Part shown: piece by piece, positions 44,616 through 51,683 of the stretch
Layout: each line of letters begins with the position of its first letter
Position numbering within the stretch: the first letter of the stretch is position 1
Assembly: GCA_029975165.1 (NCBI GenBank)
Contig: JARKPR010000003.1
Span: forward strand, 124,001-188,000
Source: Selenomonadales bacterium
GTDB lineage: Bacteria > Bacillota > Negativicutes > Sporomusales > UBA7701
Length of the DNA stretch: 64,000 bases
Reading direction: 5' to 3'
The notes under the pieces: generated by a model
What the model was told of the DNA's origin: nothing
Databases searched by the model: none
What the model saw: only the letters and a program-made list of their open reading frames with translations
Translations under genes and position numbers: made by a program

Positions 44616-45853
44616 TCGTCCTTTCCGGTCTTGTCTTCGGTCCGCCAGAAGTTGATGAGGCGCTTGAGCAAAGATCGCCGGCGCCGGCGCGGAGCCGGGG
44701 CTTCGATTTTTCTGGCTTCGCTCAGGAGGGCGTTCTGGCGGCGGATGAGGTCGTCGAGCTCTTGTTTGACCTGGGCGAGGTTTTCCGGCGGGGTGGGGTC
44801 GCCGGGCTTGGTGCCGTCGAGGTATTGTTTGTGGATGCGGCGGGCGAAGACGCCGGCGGCGAGGTGGGTGGCGACCGCCCCAATACCGAGGGCGGCGGCG
44901 GCGGCGCCGATTTTGGCGACGCTGACGCGGACGGAGCGTGTCTTGATGCCGGGCAGGTGGCTGTAGAAGGGCATCGTGCCGTCGGGGAAATGGGGGCTGG
45001 CGCAGCCGATGCAGGGGGCGCCGGCCTTGACCGGCCAGTTGACGTAGTTGTTCCACTGGCGCAGGGGGCAGTCGGCATGGGTGACCGGCCCTTTGCAGCC
45101 GACTTTGTAGAGGCAGCCGTCCCCGCCGGGGAAGGCGGCGAAGATGCCGTCCTCGAACTGTTGGCGGCGCTGGCATTTGTCGTGGATGGTGTGGCCGAAG
45201 AACATTTTCGGCCGGTTGTAGGCGTCGAGGTCGGGCAGGCCGTAGAGCAGGAGGTGGCTGAAGGTGCCTGTCATCCAGTCGGGGTGGGACGGGCAGCCGG
45301 GGATGTTGACGATGACCCGGTCGGTGATGACGTCCCAGACGCCTTTGCCGCCGCCGGGGTTGGGGTGGGCGGCCGCCGGCCCGCCGAAGGCGGCGCAGTC
45401 GCCGACGGCGATTATGTAGCGGGCTTGGGGGGCGAATTCGGTGAGAGCCGCCAGGCCGGTGACCATTTCGCCATTACGGACGAAGACGTGGTTGAAACGG
45501 CCGTTGGCAGCGGTCATGACCGCGCCTTCGACGATGAGCCAGAATTTGCCGGCCTCGTGGGCGACGGTGTCTAGCAGCACCCGGACGGCGGCGTCGCCTT
45601 GGACGGTGTTGTACAGCCAGTGGTAGCGAAGGTCGAAGAATTCGGTTAGTAGCTGATAGAGGCTGGGGTTTCTGCTGTTGTCGAGCGAGATGCTCTCGCC
45701 GGTGCAGGAGCCGAGCTCGAGCCAGATGACGGGCGGCCGGGGCAGGATGCCTTCGGCGCCGGCCTGCCGCAGGAAGGGGGTGAGGATGCCGGCGAGGCCG
45801 GTGGCGGCCGTGGCCGTGAGGCAGAGGGTGAGGAATTCGCGTCTGGTGAGCAT
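44612..45853 (-). CDS. [NiFe] uptake hydrogenase small subunit, Tat-exported
   Basis: Electron-transfer subunit of 413 residues. A twin-arginine signal (TRREFL at residues 3-8, then a hydrophobic stretch to ~35) sends the folded dimer across the membrane. Cys ligands for the proximal (LGSCTGES, VGDCAAFGG, IPGCPSHPDW), distal and medial clusters (HDKCQRRQQF, GCLYKVGCKGPVTHADCPLRQWN, GAPCIGCASPHFPDGT) are all visible. A membrane segment lies at ~310-335. Beyond it is an unusual ~75-residue cytoplasmic tail with a predicted coiled coil (LAQVKQELDDLIRRQNALL) and a basic PRRRRRSLLKRL stretch. It follows the membrane protein gene by 4 bp. Confidence 0.95.
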   Translation of the reverse strand: MLTRREFLTLCLTATAATGLAGILTPFLRQAGAEGILPRPPVIWLELGSCTGESISLDNSRNPSLYQLLTEFFDLRYHWLYNTVQGDAAVRVLLDTVAHEAGKFWLIVEGAVMTAANGRFNHVFVRNGEMVTGLAALTEFAPQARYIIAVGDCAAFGGPAAAHPNPGGGKGVWDVITDRVIVNIPGCPSHPDWMTGTFSHLLLYGLPDLDAYNRPKMFFGHTIHDKCQRRQQFEDGIFAAFPGGDGCLYKVGCKGPVTHADCPLRQWNNYVNWPVKAGAPCIGCASPHFPDGTMPFYSHLPGIKTRSVRVSVAKIGAAAAALGIGAVATHLAAGVFARRIHKQYLDGTKPGDPTPPENLAQVKQELDDLIRRQNALLSEARKIEAPAPRRRRRSLLKRLINFWRTEDKTGKDE

Positions 45854-45857
45854 GGGG

Positions 45858-46370
45858 CTAGCCCCGCTTGGCGTGGCGCCCTTCCCCGCGCGGCCAGGCG
45901 AACAGCGCCGCGTACAGGAGGTAGCCGCACAGCCCCAGCGCCAGCCAGACGTAGCCGGCCAGCAGCAGGTACCAGCCGAGCTCCGCGGCGGCGATGCTGG
46001 CGAAGTCGCCGGCGGCGAGCACGAGGCCGCCGGCGACGATGAACAGGGCCATGATTCTTTTCATGCGTTCGCTGATGTCGAGCCTGGGGGTGAGCCACAG
46101 GGGGATGGCGGTCATCGCCCCCGCCAGGGCCAGGTGAAGGGGGATGCGGGCTTGGATGTCGCGTACGCCGCTTTCTTGGCCGAACTGGCCGGCGAAGGCG
46201 CTGGCCATTGCTATATCGCCCTTGGCCGCCATGTTGAGGGCCATATCGAGGTTGTAGAGCAGCGACTGGTGGCGGGCGGGCAGGACGAAGCCGTCGTAGA
46301 ACAGCCCGTAGCCGATGCTGAGCAGAAAGAGCAGCAGCCCGCCGGAAAAAAGGATGCGTTGACTTGTCAT
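45858..46370 (-). CDS. Hydrogenase-associated membrane protein
   Basis: 170-residue membrane protein with four to five hydrophobic segments (residues ~7-25, 75-95, 103-125, 130-155). It is the first gene of the hydrogenase operon, with GGAGG before the ATG, and ends 4 bp before the small-subunit start. In most uptake hydrogenases a cytochrome b anchors the dimer and passes electrons to quinone. This protein is shorter than HyaC-type cytochromes; a few His residues (ARHQS, PLHLALAG) could bind haem, but no recognised cytochrome b motif is evident. Likely role: membrane anchor or quinone-reducing partner; I do not recognise the family. Confidence 0.7.
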   Translation of the reverse strand: MTSQRILFSGGLLLFLLSIGYGLFYDGFVLPARHQSLLYNLDMALNMAAKGDIAMASAFAGQFGQESGVRDIQARIPLHLALAGAMTAIPLWLTPRLDISERMKRIMALFIVAGGLVLAAGDFASIAAAELGWYLLLAGYVWLALGLCGYLLYAALFAWPRGEGRHAKRG

Positions 46371-46500
46371 AACAGCCTCCGGCAATCGGTCGTCGCTACT
46401 AAAATTCCCATGCATGGCAATTTTATGCTTGCCCGCCGGCGGCACCACGCCGTTACGGAGGGCATATTATGTAGTAGATTACATGAGGAGGTATGGCGGC

Positions 46501-46704
46501 ATGGGATTTCCCCGCAAGAAGAAGGCGCGCGGACCTTATGATAAAATCGTCAAGTACGCGCAGGAGCTCTTCCGCCAGGAGCTTACGCCCCTGCGGACCG
46601 ACTTGCAGACGATCAGGGCCCAGAACGACAAGACCCTCGAATACGCCCGCCAGATTTGGCACAGCATCGAGCACCGCGAGACCGGTGAAGACGAGGGACA
46701 GTAG
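46501..46704 (+). CDS. Small helical protein
   Basis: 67-residue charged protein predicted to be one long amphipathic helix (YDKIVKYAQELFRQELTPLRTDLQTIRAQNDKTLEYARQIW) after a basic start (GFPRKKKARGPYDK). AGGAGGT lies eight nucleotides upstream of the ATG at 46501; an ATG at 46493 in another frame abuts that site and is too close. A strong terminator follows at once, supporting a real monocistronic gene. Function unknown; small coiled-coil proteins of this kind can be regulators or structural. Confidence 0.65.
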   Translation: MGFPRKKKARGPYDKIVKYAQELFRQELTPLRTDLQTIRAQNDKTLEYARQIWHSIEHRETGEDEGQ

Positions 46705-46711
46705 GCAATAT

Positions 46712-46754
46712 AAAGAAGGGGAGGCACACCACTAAGGCGTGCCTCCCCTTCTTT
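46712..46754. terminator. Bidirectional terminator
   Basis: A perfect 16-bp stem (46712-46727 with 46739-46754; core GGGGAGGCAC/GTGCCTCCCC) lies between the small helical protein gene and the metallopeptidase gene. Confidence 0.92.
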
Positions 46755-46762
46755 GCGTAGTT

Positions 46763-47608
46763 TTACATATTCATTTTCGCCCATTTGGGCCATTCGATTG
46801 CGTACATGCCGTAGTCCATGTCCAGGGCGGCGGCGACGGCATCAGGCAGCGGCCGGCCGGCGGCAAGGGCGGCGATGACTTCGCGGAGCTTGGCTTCGCC
46901 GTGGACGGCGGCGATGTAGCGCACGGCCGCCAGCGATTCGCGGTAGGCCAGCGACTGGTCGGGCAGGGCGTCGAAGCTGCCGTCGAGCTCGCTTTGGGTG
47001 TAGAGCCGACCGGCAAGGGAGTTGTCCGCTGTCCGCCATTCGTAGTCGTTGACTTTGTATTCGAGGTATTGGGCGAGGCCTTCGGTAAACCAGCGCGGGT
47101 AGTTGCCGCTCGTCAGGTGGTCGAAGACCAGGTGGGTGTATTCGTGGACCATCGGCCCGGTACGGGTGAATTCACTGGCGGTGTTGCCTTTGAACCAGGC
47201 GCTGGGCGACAGGAGCTCGATGACGCCGCCCCAGTAGACGCCCATGGCGCTCTGGCTGCCCGACCAGCCGAAGTTGCGGTTGAGCGCGCTGCGGTCGGGG
47301 TAGATGACGACGAGGGTTTTGCCGCCGGGGGCGTAGCCGAGCGCCCCGGTGACCGGCGCATAGGCCGCCTCGGCCGCCTGGGCGACCATGGCGACCGCCG
47401 GCTGGTCGGCAGGGGAATATTTTATCGTGAAGTGGGGCGTTTCGTACGAGGCCATGGCGCGGGTTTCGTAGTTAAGCTTGGCTTCGGCCGCCCGACGGGC
47501 CAGGGGGTAGGCCAGCATCCGCGCCTTGCCGGGAAACAGGAAAGCGACGGCCACCGCCATGAGGACGACGACAGCGACCGAACTTTTTAGTATTACCATT
47601 TTACGCAC
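46763..47608 (-). CDS. Peptidase MA-like gluzincin metalloprotease
   Basis: 281-residue exported or membrane-anchored zinc protease. Residues ~5-25 are a hydrophobic signal/anchor. The zinc motif HEYTH near residue 155, followed ~20 residues later by WFTEGLAQYLEYK (third ligand Glu), is the gluzincin pattern of the MA clan. The preceding ~110 residues (HFTIKYSPADQPAVAMVAQAAE onward) match the peptidase-MA-like N-terminal domain. Substrates are unknown. The start could be GTG at 47608 or ATG at 47599; GGAGG runs support either. It is not evidently in an operon. Confidence 0.85.
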   Translation of the reverse strand: MRKMVILKSSVAVVVLMAVAVAFLFPGKARMLAYPLARRAAEAKLNYETRAMASYETPHFTIKYSPADQPAVAMVAQAAEAAYAPVTGALGYAPGGKTLVVIYPDRSALNRNFGWSGSQSAMGVYWGGVIELLSPSAWFKGNTASEFTRTGPMVHEYTHLVFDHLTSGNYPRWFTEGLAQYLEYKVNDYEWRTADNSLAGRLYTQSELDGSFDALPDQSLAYRESLAAVRYIAAVHGEAKLREVIAALAAGRPLPDAVAAALDMDYGMYAIEWPKWAKMNM

Positions 47609-47686
47609 GGACCTCCCCTCCTCCCTATCCCTTACGGGTATCCTATTATAACATGGGAGGGAGTCCGCAGGTACCGGTATTTTATG

Positions 47687-48328
47687 TTAACTTAAGACAA
47701 GTGTTACGCCGGCGCTGGTGCCGAGCCGGGTGGCGCCGGCGGCGATCATGCGCTCGGCCTGCTCCTTGGTGCGGATGCCGCCGGAGGCTTTGACGCCGGC
47801 GCGGTCGCCGACCGCGGCCCGCAGCAGGCGGACATCCTCTTCCGTGGCCCCGCCGGGGCCGAAGCCGGTGGATGTCTTGACGCAATGGGCGCCGGCCGCA
47901 AGGATGGCTGCGCAGGCGCGCCGCTTTTCGTCGTCCGTCAGGAGCGCCGTTTCGAGGATGACTTTGACGGGCTGGCCGGCGGCGGCGGCGACGACCTGGC
48001 GGATGTCGTCGCTGACGGCTTCCCACAGGCCGGCCTTGGCGGCGGCGATGTTCATGACCATGTCAATTTCGTCGGCTTTGCGCTGGACGGCCTGCTGGGT
48101 TTCCAAGACTTTGACGGCCGTGTAGGTGGCGCCGAGGGGAAAGCCGACGACGGTGGCGACCTTGACGCCGCTGCCGGCGAGGAGATGGGCGGCAAGCTCG
48201 ACGTAGACGGGGTTGACGCAGACGGCGGCGAAACGGTGCTCGGCGGCCTCGTCGCAAAGTTTGACGATGTCGGCCACGGCGGCGTCAGGCTTGAGCAGGG
48301 TATGGTCGATGTATTTGGCTAGTTCCAT
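47687..48328 (-). CDS. deoC: Deoxyribose-phosphate aldolase
   Basis: Class I aldolase of 213 residues that splits 2-deoxyribose-5-phosphate into glyceraldehyde-3-phosphate and acetaldehyde. Hallmarks: [10 protein letters not shown] at the N-terminus, [40 protein letters not shown] with the proton-relay Lys, [14 protein letters not shown], and the Schiff-base Lys in [20 protein letters not shown] precedes the ATG at 48328; the frame runs further upstream but without family similarity. No other deo genes adjoin it. Confidence 0.96.
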   Translation of the reverse strand: MELAKYIDHTLLKPDAAVADIVKLCDEAAEHRFAAVCVNPVYVELAAHLLAGSGVKVATVVGFPLGATYTAVKVLETQQAVQRKADEIDMVMNIAAAKAGLWEAVSDDIRQVVAAAAGQPVKVILETALLTDDEKRRACAAILAAGAHCVKTSTGFGPGGATEEDVRLLRAAVGDRAGVKASGGIRTKEQAERMIAAGATRLGTSAGVTLVLS

Positions 48329-48446
48329 GTCAGACCTCCTTTCCGGGAAATAATTCGCCCTCATGCGGCGTTTTCCTATGGAGGCAAAAGAAAAAACCCC
48401 GTCGGCGGACGGAGTTCGGAGGGAGAAAGGATGAAAGGGGTAAGCC

Positions 48447-48568
48447 GCAATTGCGTAGAAAGTTCCAGATACGAGGCGCGGTGAGGACGTGCAGCGACGC
48501 GTACTCGGAACGTACGCTAGCAAGCGCCCGCAGCCGCAACGAAGTAGATGGATTTTTTACGCGATTGC
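48447..48568. repeat. Structured ~122-nt intergenic element
   Basis: Outer arms at 48447-48472 (beginning GCAATTGCGTAGAAA) and 48544-48568 (ending TTTACGCGATTGC) are imperfect inverted repeats matching at about 19 of 25 positions. A perfect inner hairpin GCGTAC (48499-48504) with GTACGC (48512-48517) sits between them. The right arm ends 1 bp before the stop codon of the mini-rubredoxin gene. It looks like a folded repeat or non-coding RNA rather than a simple terminator. Part of it (AGAAAGTTCCAGATAC) resembles 7026-7042. Confidence 0.55.
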
Positions 48569-48569
48569 C

Positions 48570-48680
48570 TTAGTTTTGTTTCTCAATCTTGTCTTTGGGG
48601 GCGCCGCATTGGGAACATTTCCCCGGCCGGCACCGGCCCTCGCTGGTGGCGCCGCATGCGCCGCACTTCCAAACCGCCAT
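48570..48680 (-). CDS. Mini rubredoxin-like protein
   Basis: 36-residue protein, not much larger than its metal site: WKCGACG at residues 4-10 and KCSQCGAPKDK near 23-33, giving two CxxC pairs, with GATSEGRCRPGK between. This is the rubrerythrin-type rubredoxin knuckle without a larger domain. GGAGGTGA precedes the ATG at 48680. It lies 18 bp downstream of a Fur/PerR-family gene on the same strand, so the two probably form an operon tied to peroxide or iron response. It could serve as electron donor to rubrerythrin or the selenoperoxiredoxin. Confidence 0.8.
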   Translation of the reverse strand: MAVWKCGACGATSEGRCRPGKCSQCGAPKDKIEKQN

Positions 48681-48698
48681 GGTAATCACCTCCGCCTG

Positions 48699-49124
48699 TT
48701 AGTTGGCTGGTTTGCCCTGGCAGACGGGGCAGCAGCCGTAGAAGTAGAATTGCTGGCCGGTCAGGCGATAGGGAGTCTTTTCGGCGACCTGACCGATGAA
48801 GGTGTTGATGTCGATGTCGTGGAGGTCGTCCACGCGGCCGCACTGAAGGCAGCGGATATGGGGGTGCATGCTGGTGTCGGCGTCGTAGCGGAAGCTGTCT
48901 TCGCCGGCGTTGAGCACCTGGATGAGGCCGATCTCTTTGAGGATCTCGACCGTTTTGTAGACGGTGGCGAGGCTCATGGTGGGGTAGTACGGCTGTAGCT
49001 GCTGAAAGATATTTTCCGCGCTGGGGTGAGCTTTGCTGTTGGCCAGAACTTTGTAGATCGCCAGACGCTGGGGAGTGACTTTGAAGCCTTTCTCGCGCAG
49101 AAGAGCGGTTACCCGGTTCTCCAC
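48699..49124 (-). CDS. Fur-family regulator, probably PerR-like
   Basis: About 141 residues. Winged helix: GFKVTPQRLAIYKVLANSKAHPSAENIF, then TMSLATVYKTVEILKEIG. Dimer/metal domain: HPHIRCLQCGRVDDL with the first CxxC, and FYFYGCCPVCQG with the second, giving the structural zinc site of PerR/Fur. The partner gene encoding a rubredoxin favours PerR (peroxide sensing) over Fur, but the residues that distinguish them need alignment. The start is uncertain: GTG at 49124, TTG at 49127 and GTG at 49133 are all possible; 49124 is chosen for spacing from the AGG site and a family-like ENRVTALL N-terminus. Confidence 0.88.
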   Translation of the reverse strand: MENRVTALLREKGFKVTPQRLAIYKVLANSKAHPSAENIFQQLQPYYPTMSLATVYKTVEILKEIGLIQVLNAGEDSFRYDADTSMHPHIRCLQCGRVDDLHDIDINTFIGQVAEKTPYRLTGQQFYFYGCCPVCQGKPAN

Positions 49125-49146
49125 CAAAAACACCTACTTCCAATAA

Positions 49147-49172
49147 AATAATAATAACGAATAATAGTTATC
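49147..49172. promoter_or_regulatory. AT-rich candidate Fur/PerR operator
   Basis: Directly upstream of the fur-family gene the AATAATAACG and GAATAATAGTTA words form partial dyads resembling the A/T-rich per/fur box pattern. Autoregulation is common in this family. Match judged by eye only. Confidence 0.35.
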
Positions 49173-49230
49173 TATTTATATTTATTTTTTATTTTACAGG
49201 AGGTAGGCAAGAATCGTCAAGTCCTAAACA

Positions 49231-49264
49231 GAAAATTAGTCCCGCGGTCCTAGACCGCGGGACT
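49231..49264 (-). terminator. Terminator of the spore coat gene pair
   Basis: AGTCCCGCGGTC (49238-49249) pairs with GACCGCGGGACT (49253-49264), and on the minus strand it runs into AATTTTC. Confidence 0.85.
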
Positions 49265-49270
49265 ATAGAC

Positions 49271-49609
49271 CTATTGCATCCCCTGCTGCTGCGCCTGGCC
49301 GCTGAACTTGCTCTGGGCCTGGCTGACGTCCTGCGGGGTGGCGTTTTTGACGTTGTAGTAGCCTTTCTGTTGCATATAGTCGAAGATCTGTTTTCCTTGG
49401 CTGTAGATTTCGCCCAGGACGCTCATGTAGTCCCGGCGAAGCTGTTCGCTGGAGGCTTCCTGGATGTAGATGTTGAGCGAGCCGGCGAGATGCTTGGATT
49501 CGTTGAGGCAGACCTGCATTATGTCGCGGTCGGATATCTGGGCGCCCTGGCCGCTCAGTTGCCCCTGCTGGCCTTGCTGGCTCTGGCTTTGTCCCGACAT
49601 TTGCGCCAT
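49271..49609 (-). CDS. CotF-like spore coat protein
   Basis: 112-residue protein with a Gln/Gly/Ser-rich start (SGQSQSQQGQQGQLSG) and a helical coat-F region: DRDIMQVCLNESKHLAGSLNIYIQEASSEQLRRDYMSVLGEIYSQGKQIFDYMQQKGYYNV. The DxxMxxxxLxxxKxxAxxxNxxxxEaxxxxLR pattern is the CotF signature. Its presence is direct support for sporulation. ATG at 49609 fits the AAGGGG site better than GTG at 49618. It starts about 12 bp after the other coat gene and is co-transcribed with it. Confidence 0.85.
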   Translation of the reverse strand: MAQMSGQSQSQQGQQGQLSGQGAQISDRDIMQVCLNESKHLAGSLNIYIQEASSEQLRRDYMSVLGEIYSQGKQIFDYMQQKGYYNVKNATPQDVSQAQSKFSGQAQQQGMQ

Positions 49610-49621
49610 TTTTTTCACCCC

Positions 49622-49819
49622 TTACTGTAGGTTTTGTCCCGAATTAAGGTGTTTGCTGATGGTCTGGAAGTTCTGCTGGTTCCGCTGCGCCATCTGCTGC
49701 AGAAGCTGTTTGGCCTGGTTGTCCTGTAGCTGGCTGGCATAGAAGTTGAGGGTTTTGACGCAGGACTGTTCCATGGTCAGAAAGTCTTCCAGGTGCATCA
49801 ATTCTTTGGCCGACAACAC
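49622..49819 (-). CDS. Small coat-protein-like partner of the CotF gene
   Basis: 65-residue helical protein (ELMHLEDFLTMEQSCVKTLNFYASQLQDNQAKQLLQQMAQRNQQNFQTISKHL) resembling the N-terminal helices of CotF-type proteins, and rich in Gln/Leu. Start is GTG at 49819 with AAAGGGGGGA upstream. It is the first gene of a two-gene operon with the CotF-like gene, so the pair may assemble together in the spore coat. Confidence 0.75.
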   Translation of the reverse strand: MLSAKELMHLEDFLTMEQSCVKTLNFYASQLQDNQAKQLLQQMAQRNQQNFQTISKHLNSGQNLQ

Positions 49820-50023
49820 TATCGATCCCCCCTTTCGTCTCGTACCAGCAATAGCATGCGCGGCGGCTGGCCGGAATATGCGGCAAGGTGCCGCCTATTC
49901 GGGCGGAAGAAAAAATGAGACCAAAGACCTATGTTTTCGGGACAATCTGGCAATTCCCGCCACTGGTGCGCGGGTATATAATTATATATAAAATACCTGA
50001 TTGCGCGGCAAGGAGGTGGACGG

Positions 50024-51043
50024 GTGCGGATCGAGGATGCGGGGACAGGCATGGTGCTGACCCGCGATGTTGTCGACGAGCGCGGCAATCTGCTGCTGGA
50101 GAAGGGAATAACTCTTACCAGTACGTATATCAAGCGCCTGAAACGTTTGGGCGTGATCGCCGTGAGCGTCGCCGACCCCTACGCCGAGTCGCTCAGGCAG
50201 GATAAGGTGATAAGCGACGCTCTGCGCGACGAGCTGAGTGCGTGCTTCGGCGCGCTGTTTCGCATGAAGGCTGCGGATATTCTCAACTTTCGGCCGCCGG
50301 CCGTGCACCTGGAGAGGGTGAATACGGTGGTCGAGATGGTCATCGACGAGGCTGCCGAGCGGCTCGACCGCATGGTTAATGTCCAAATCCGCCAGCCGAG
50401 CGATGGCGAGGAGCAGCATGCGGTGAACGTGTGCCTGCTGGCGGTCGCGACCGGCCTGTATTTGAAGTATGAGCGCCCTGTCCTGCGGGAGCTCGCCCTC
50501 GGCGCCCTGCTGCACGATCTCGGCAAGTCGATGCTGCCGGCGGGCGACACCGATAAGGCTTTCTTGCATACGATCTACGGCCGCGAGCTCATTTTGCGCA
50601 GCAATCTTTGCGCCTCCGCCGCGCGGGTCGCCGCCGAACATCACGAGGCGTTCGACGGCACGGGCCATCCCAAGGGTTTGGCGGCGAAGGATGTCCATCC
50701 CCTGTCGCGGCTGGTGAGCATCGCCAATTATTTCGATAGCGCGGCGGAAGGCAGTTCCTGGGGCGGCGACCTTCTGACGCCCCAAGAGCTGCTGACGACG
50801 ATGTCGCTAGCCGGCAACCGCCTGTTCGACGCGAATCTGCTGCGGGCCTTTTTCAATACGGCGGCGCTCTATCCGGTCGGCAGCCTCGTCCGCCTGAATA
50901 CGGGCCGGACGGGTTATGTGGTGTCCAACCGCCCCCACTTCCCGCTGCGGCCGGTAGTGCGCGTCGTTGAGGAGACCGAGCATGCCGATATCGATCTCGC
51001 CCTGAAGCCGAATGTGGCGATTGTCGCCCTTGTGGCCAACTAA
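50024..51043 (+). CDS. HD-GYP domain phosphodiesterase-like protein
   Basis: 339-residue predicted cyclic-di-GMP phosphodiesterase. Residues ~1-110 form an N-terminal DUF3391-like region (GMVLTRDVVDERGNLLLEKGITLT). The HD-GYP domain follows: HAVNVCLLA near 132, LLHDLGKSML near 162, HHEAFDGTGHPKGL near 207 (GHP in place of GYP), then SRLVSIANYFD. The metal ligands HD and HH are present. About 60 C-terminal residues (YPVGSLVRLNTGRTGYVVSN onward) form an extra small beta domain common in Firmicute HD-GYP proteins. GTG start at 50024 with AAGGAGGTG. A TATAAT-like stretch lies upstream near 49977. Confidence 0.88.
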   Translation: MRIEDAGTGMVLTRDVVDERGNLLLEKGITLTSTYIKRLKRLGVIAVSVADPYAESLRQDKVISDALRDELSACFGALFRMKAADILNFRPPAVHLERVNTVVEMVIDEAAERLDRMVNVQIRQPSDGEEQHAVNVCLLAVATGLYLKYERPVLRELALGALLHDLGKSMLPAGDTDKAFLHTIYGRELILRSNLCASAARVAAEHHEAFDGTGHPKGLAAKDVHPLSRLVSIANYFDSAAEGSSWGGDLLTPQELLTTMSLAGNRLFDANLLRAFFNTAALYPVGSLVRLNTGRTGYVVSNRPHFPLRPVVRVVEETEHADIDLALKPNVAIVALVAN

Positions 51044-51055
51044 CTGCGGCAGAAA

Positions 51056-51087
51056 CAGGCCCCGCTTCCAATGGGAAGCGGGGCCTG
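51056..51087. terminator. Hairpin between convergent genes
   Basis: AGGCCCCGCTTCC (51057-51069) pairs with GGAAGCGGGGCCT (51074-51086). T tracts are short, so strength is uncertain, but position fits bidirectional termination. Confidence 0.65.
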
Positions 51088-51105
51088 CCGATTTCGGGAT
51101 GTTTT

Positions 51106-51459
51106 TCAGGGCAGCTGCCCTTGCCGCTTGGCGCTCTCGTAGATGAGCTTCTTGGCGGAGATGAGGACGCCGACCAACAGCCAGAACGCCCAGTACATCA
51201 TGACAAGCGAGTAACTGAGGGCGAAGGTCGCCCCGGCGAGAACGAATAACGGCTGCAGGACGAGGAACCAGGATGCCATGCCGGTTCCGAGGGCAAAAGT
51301 GAAGATGCACAGCGCCGCCAGGCAGGGGTTGTTCCGCCGAATCGCCGCCTTGCTGCCCCGGTCGCCGACGAGTACCAGGAGGGCTATGGCCACAATGGCC
51401 GCCAGGAAGGGTTTCGCCGCTCCGAAACCGACGAGTATGCTATTCCAAACCGCTTGCAC
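51106..51459 (-). CDS. Small membrane protein of unknown function
   Basis: 117-residue protein with three to four hydrophobic segments (SILVGFGAAKPFLAAIVAIALLVLVG; PCLAALCIFTFALGTGMASWFLVL; LFVLAGATFALSYSLVMMYWAFWLLVGVL). GTG start at 51459 is chosen because GGGGGTGG lies just upstream and the longer frame (to 51693) crosses the tex promoter. No conserved motif was recognised. Confidence 0.6.
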   Translation of the reverse strand: MQAVWNSILVGFGAAKPFLAAIVAIALLVLVGDRGSKAAIRRNNPCLAALCIFTFALGTGMASWFLVLQPLFVLAGATFALSYSLVMMYWAFWLLVGVLISAKKLIYESAKRQGQLP

Positions 51460-51637
51460 ACCGCCACCCCCACGAATTTGTACTACTTTTATATATTGGT
51501 GGCGGAGGCAATTTATGCTAATTTCCCGATATTTTTCGGCCGGGGGAAAGCGAAACTTGGCGAGGGCGGGTTTGCCGGCCGCATCCGGGGCTTTCCGAAC
51601 GGCCGCGAACGCAGGAAAAAGATAGTGTAGGTCCGTA

Positions 51638-51646
51638 TGGTATAAT
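51638..51646 (+). promoter_or_regulatory. Extended -10 promoter of tex
   Basis: TGGTATAAT, a perfect extended -10 (TGnTATAAT), lies 38 bp before the tex ATG. The region 51460-51637 shows no gene. Confidence 0.7.
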
Positions 51647-51683
51647 AATAACGCTGAATCATTCTTTTGAGGTTGGTGAAAAC

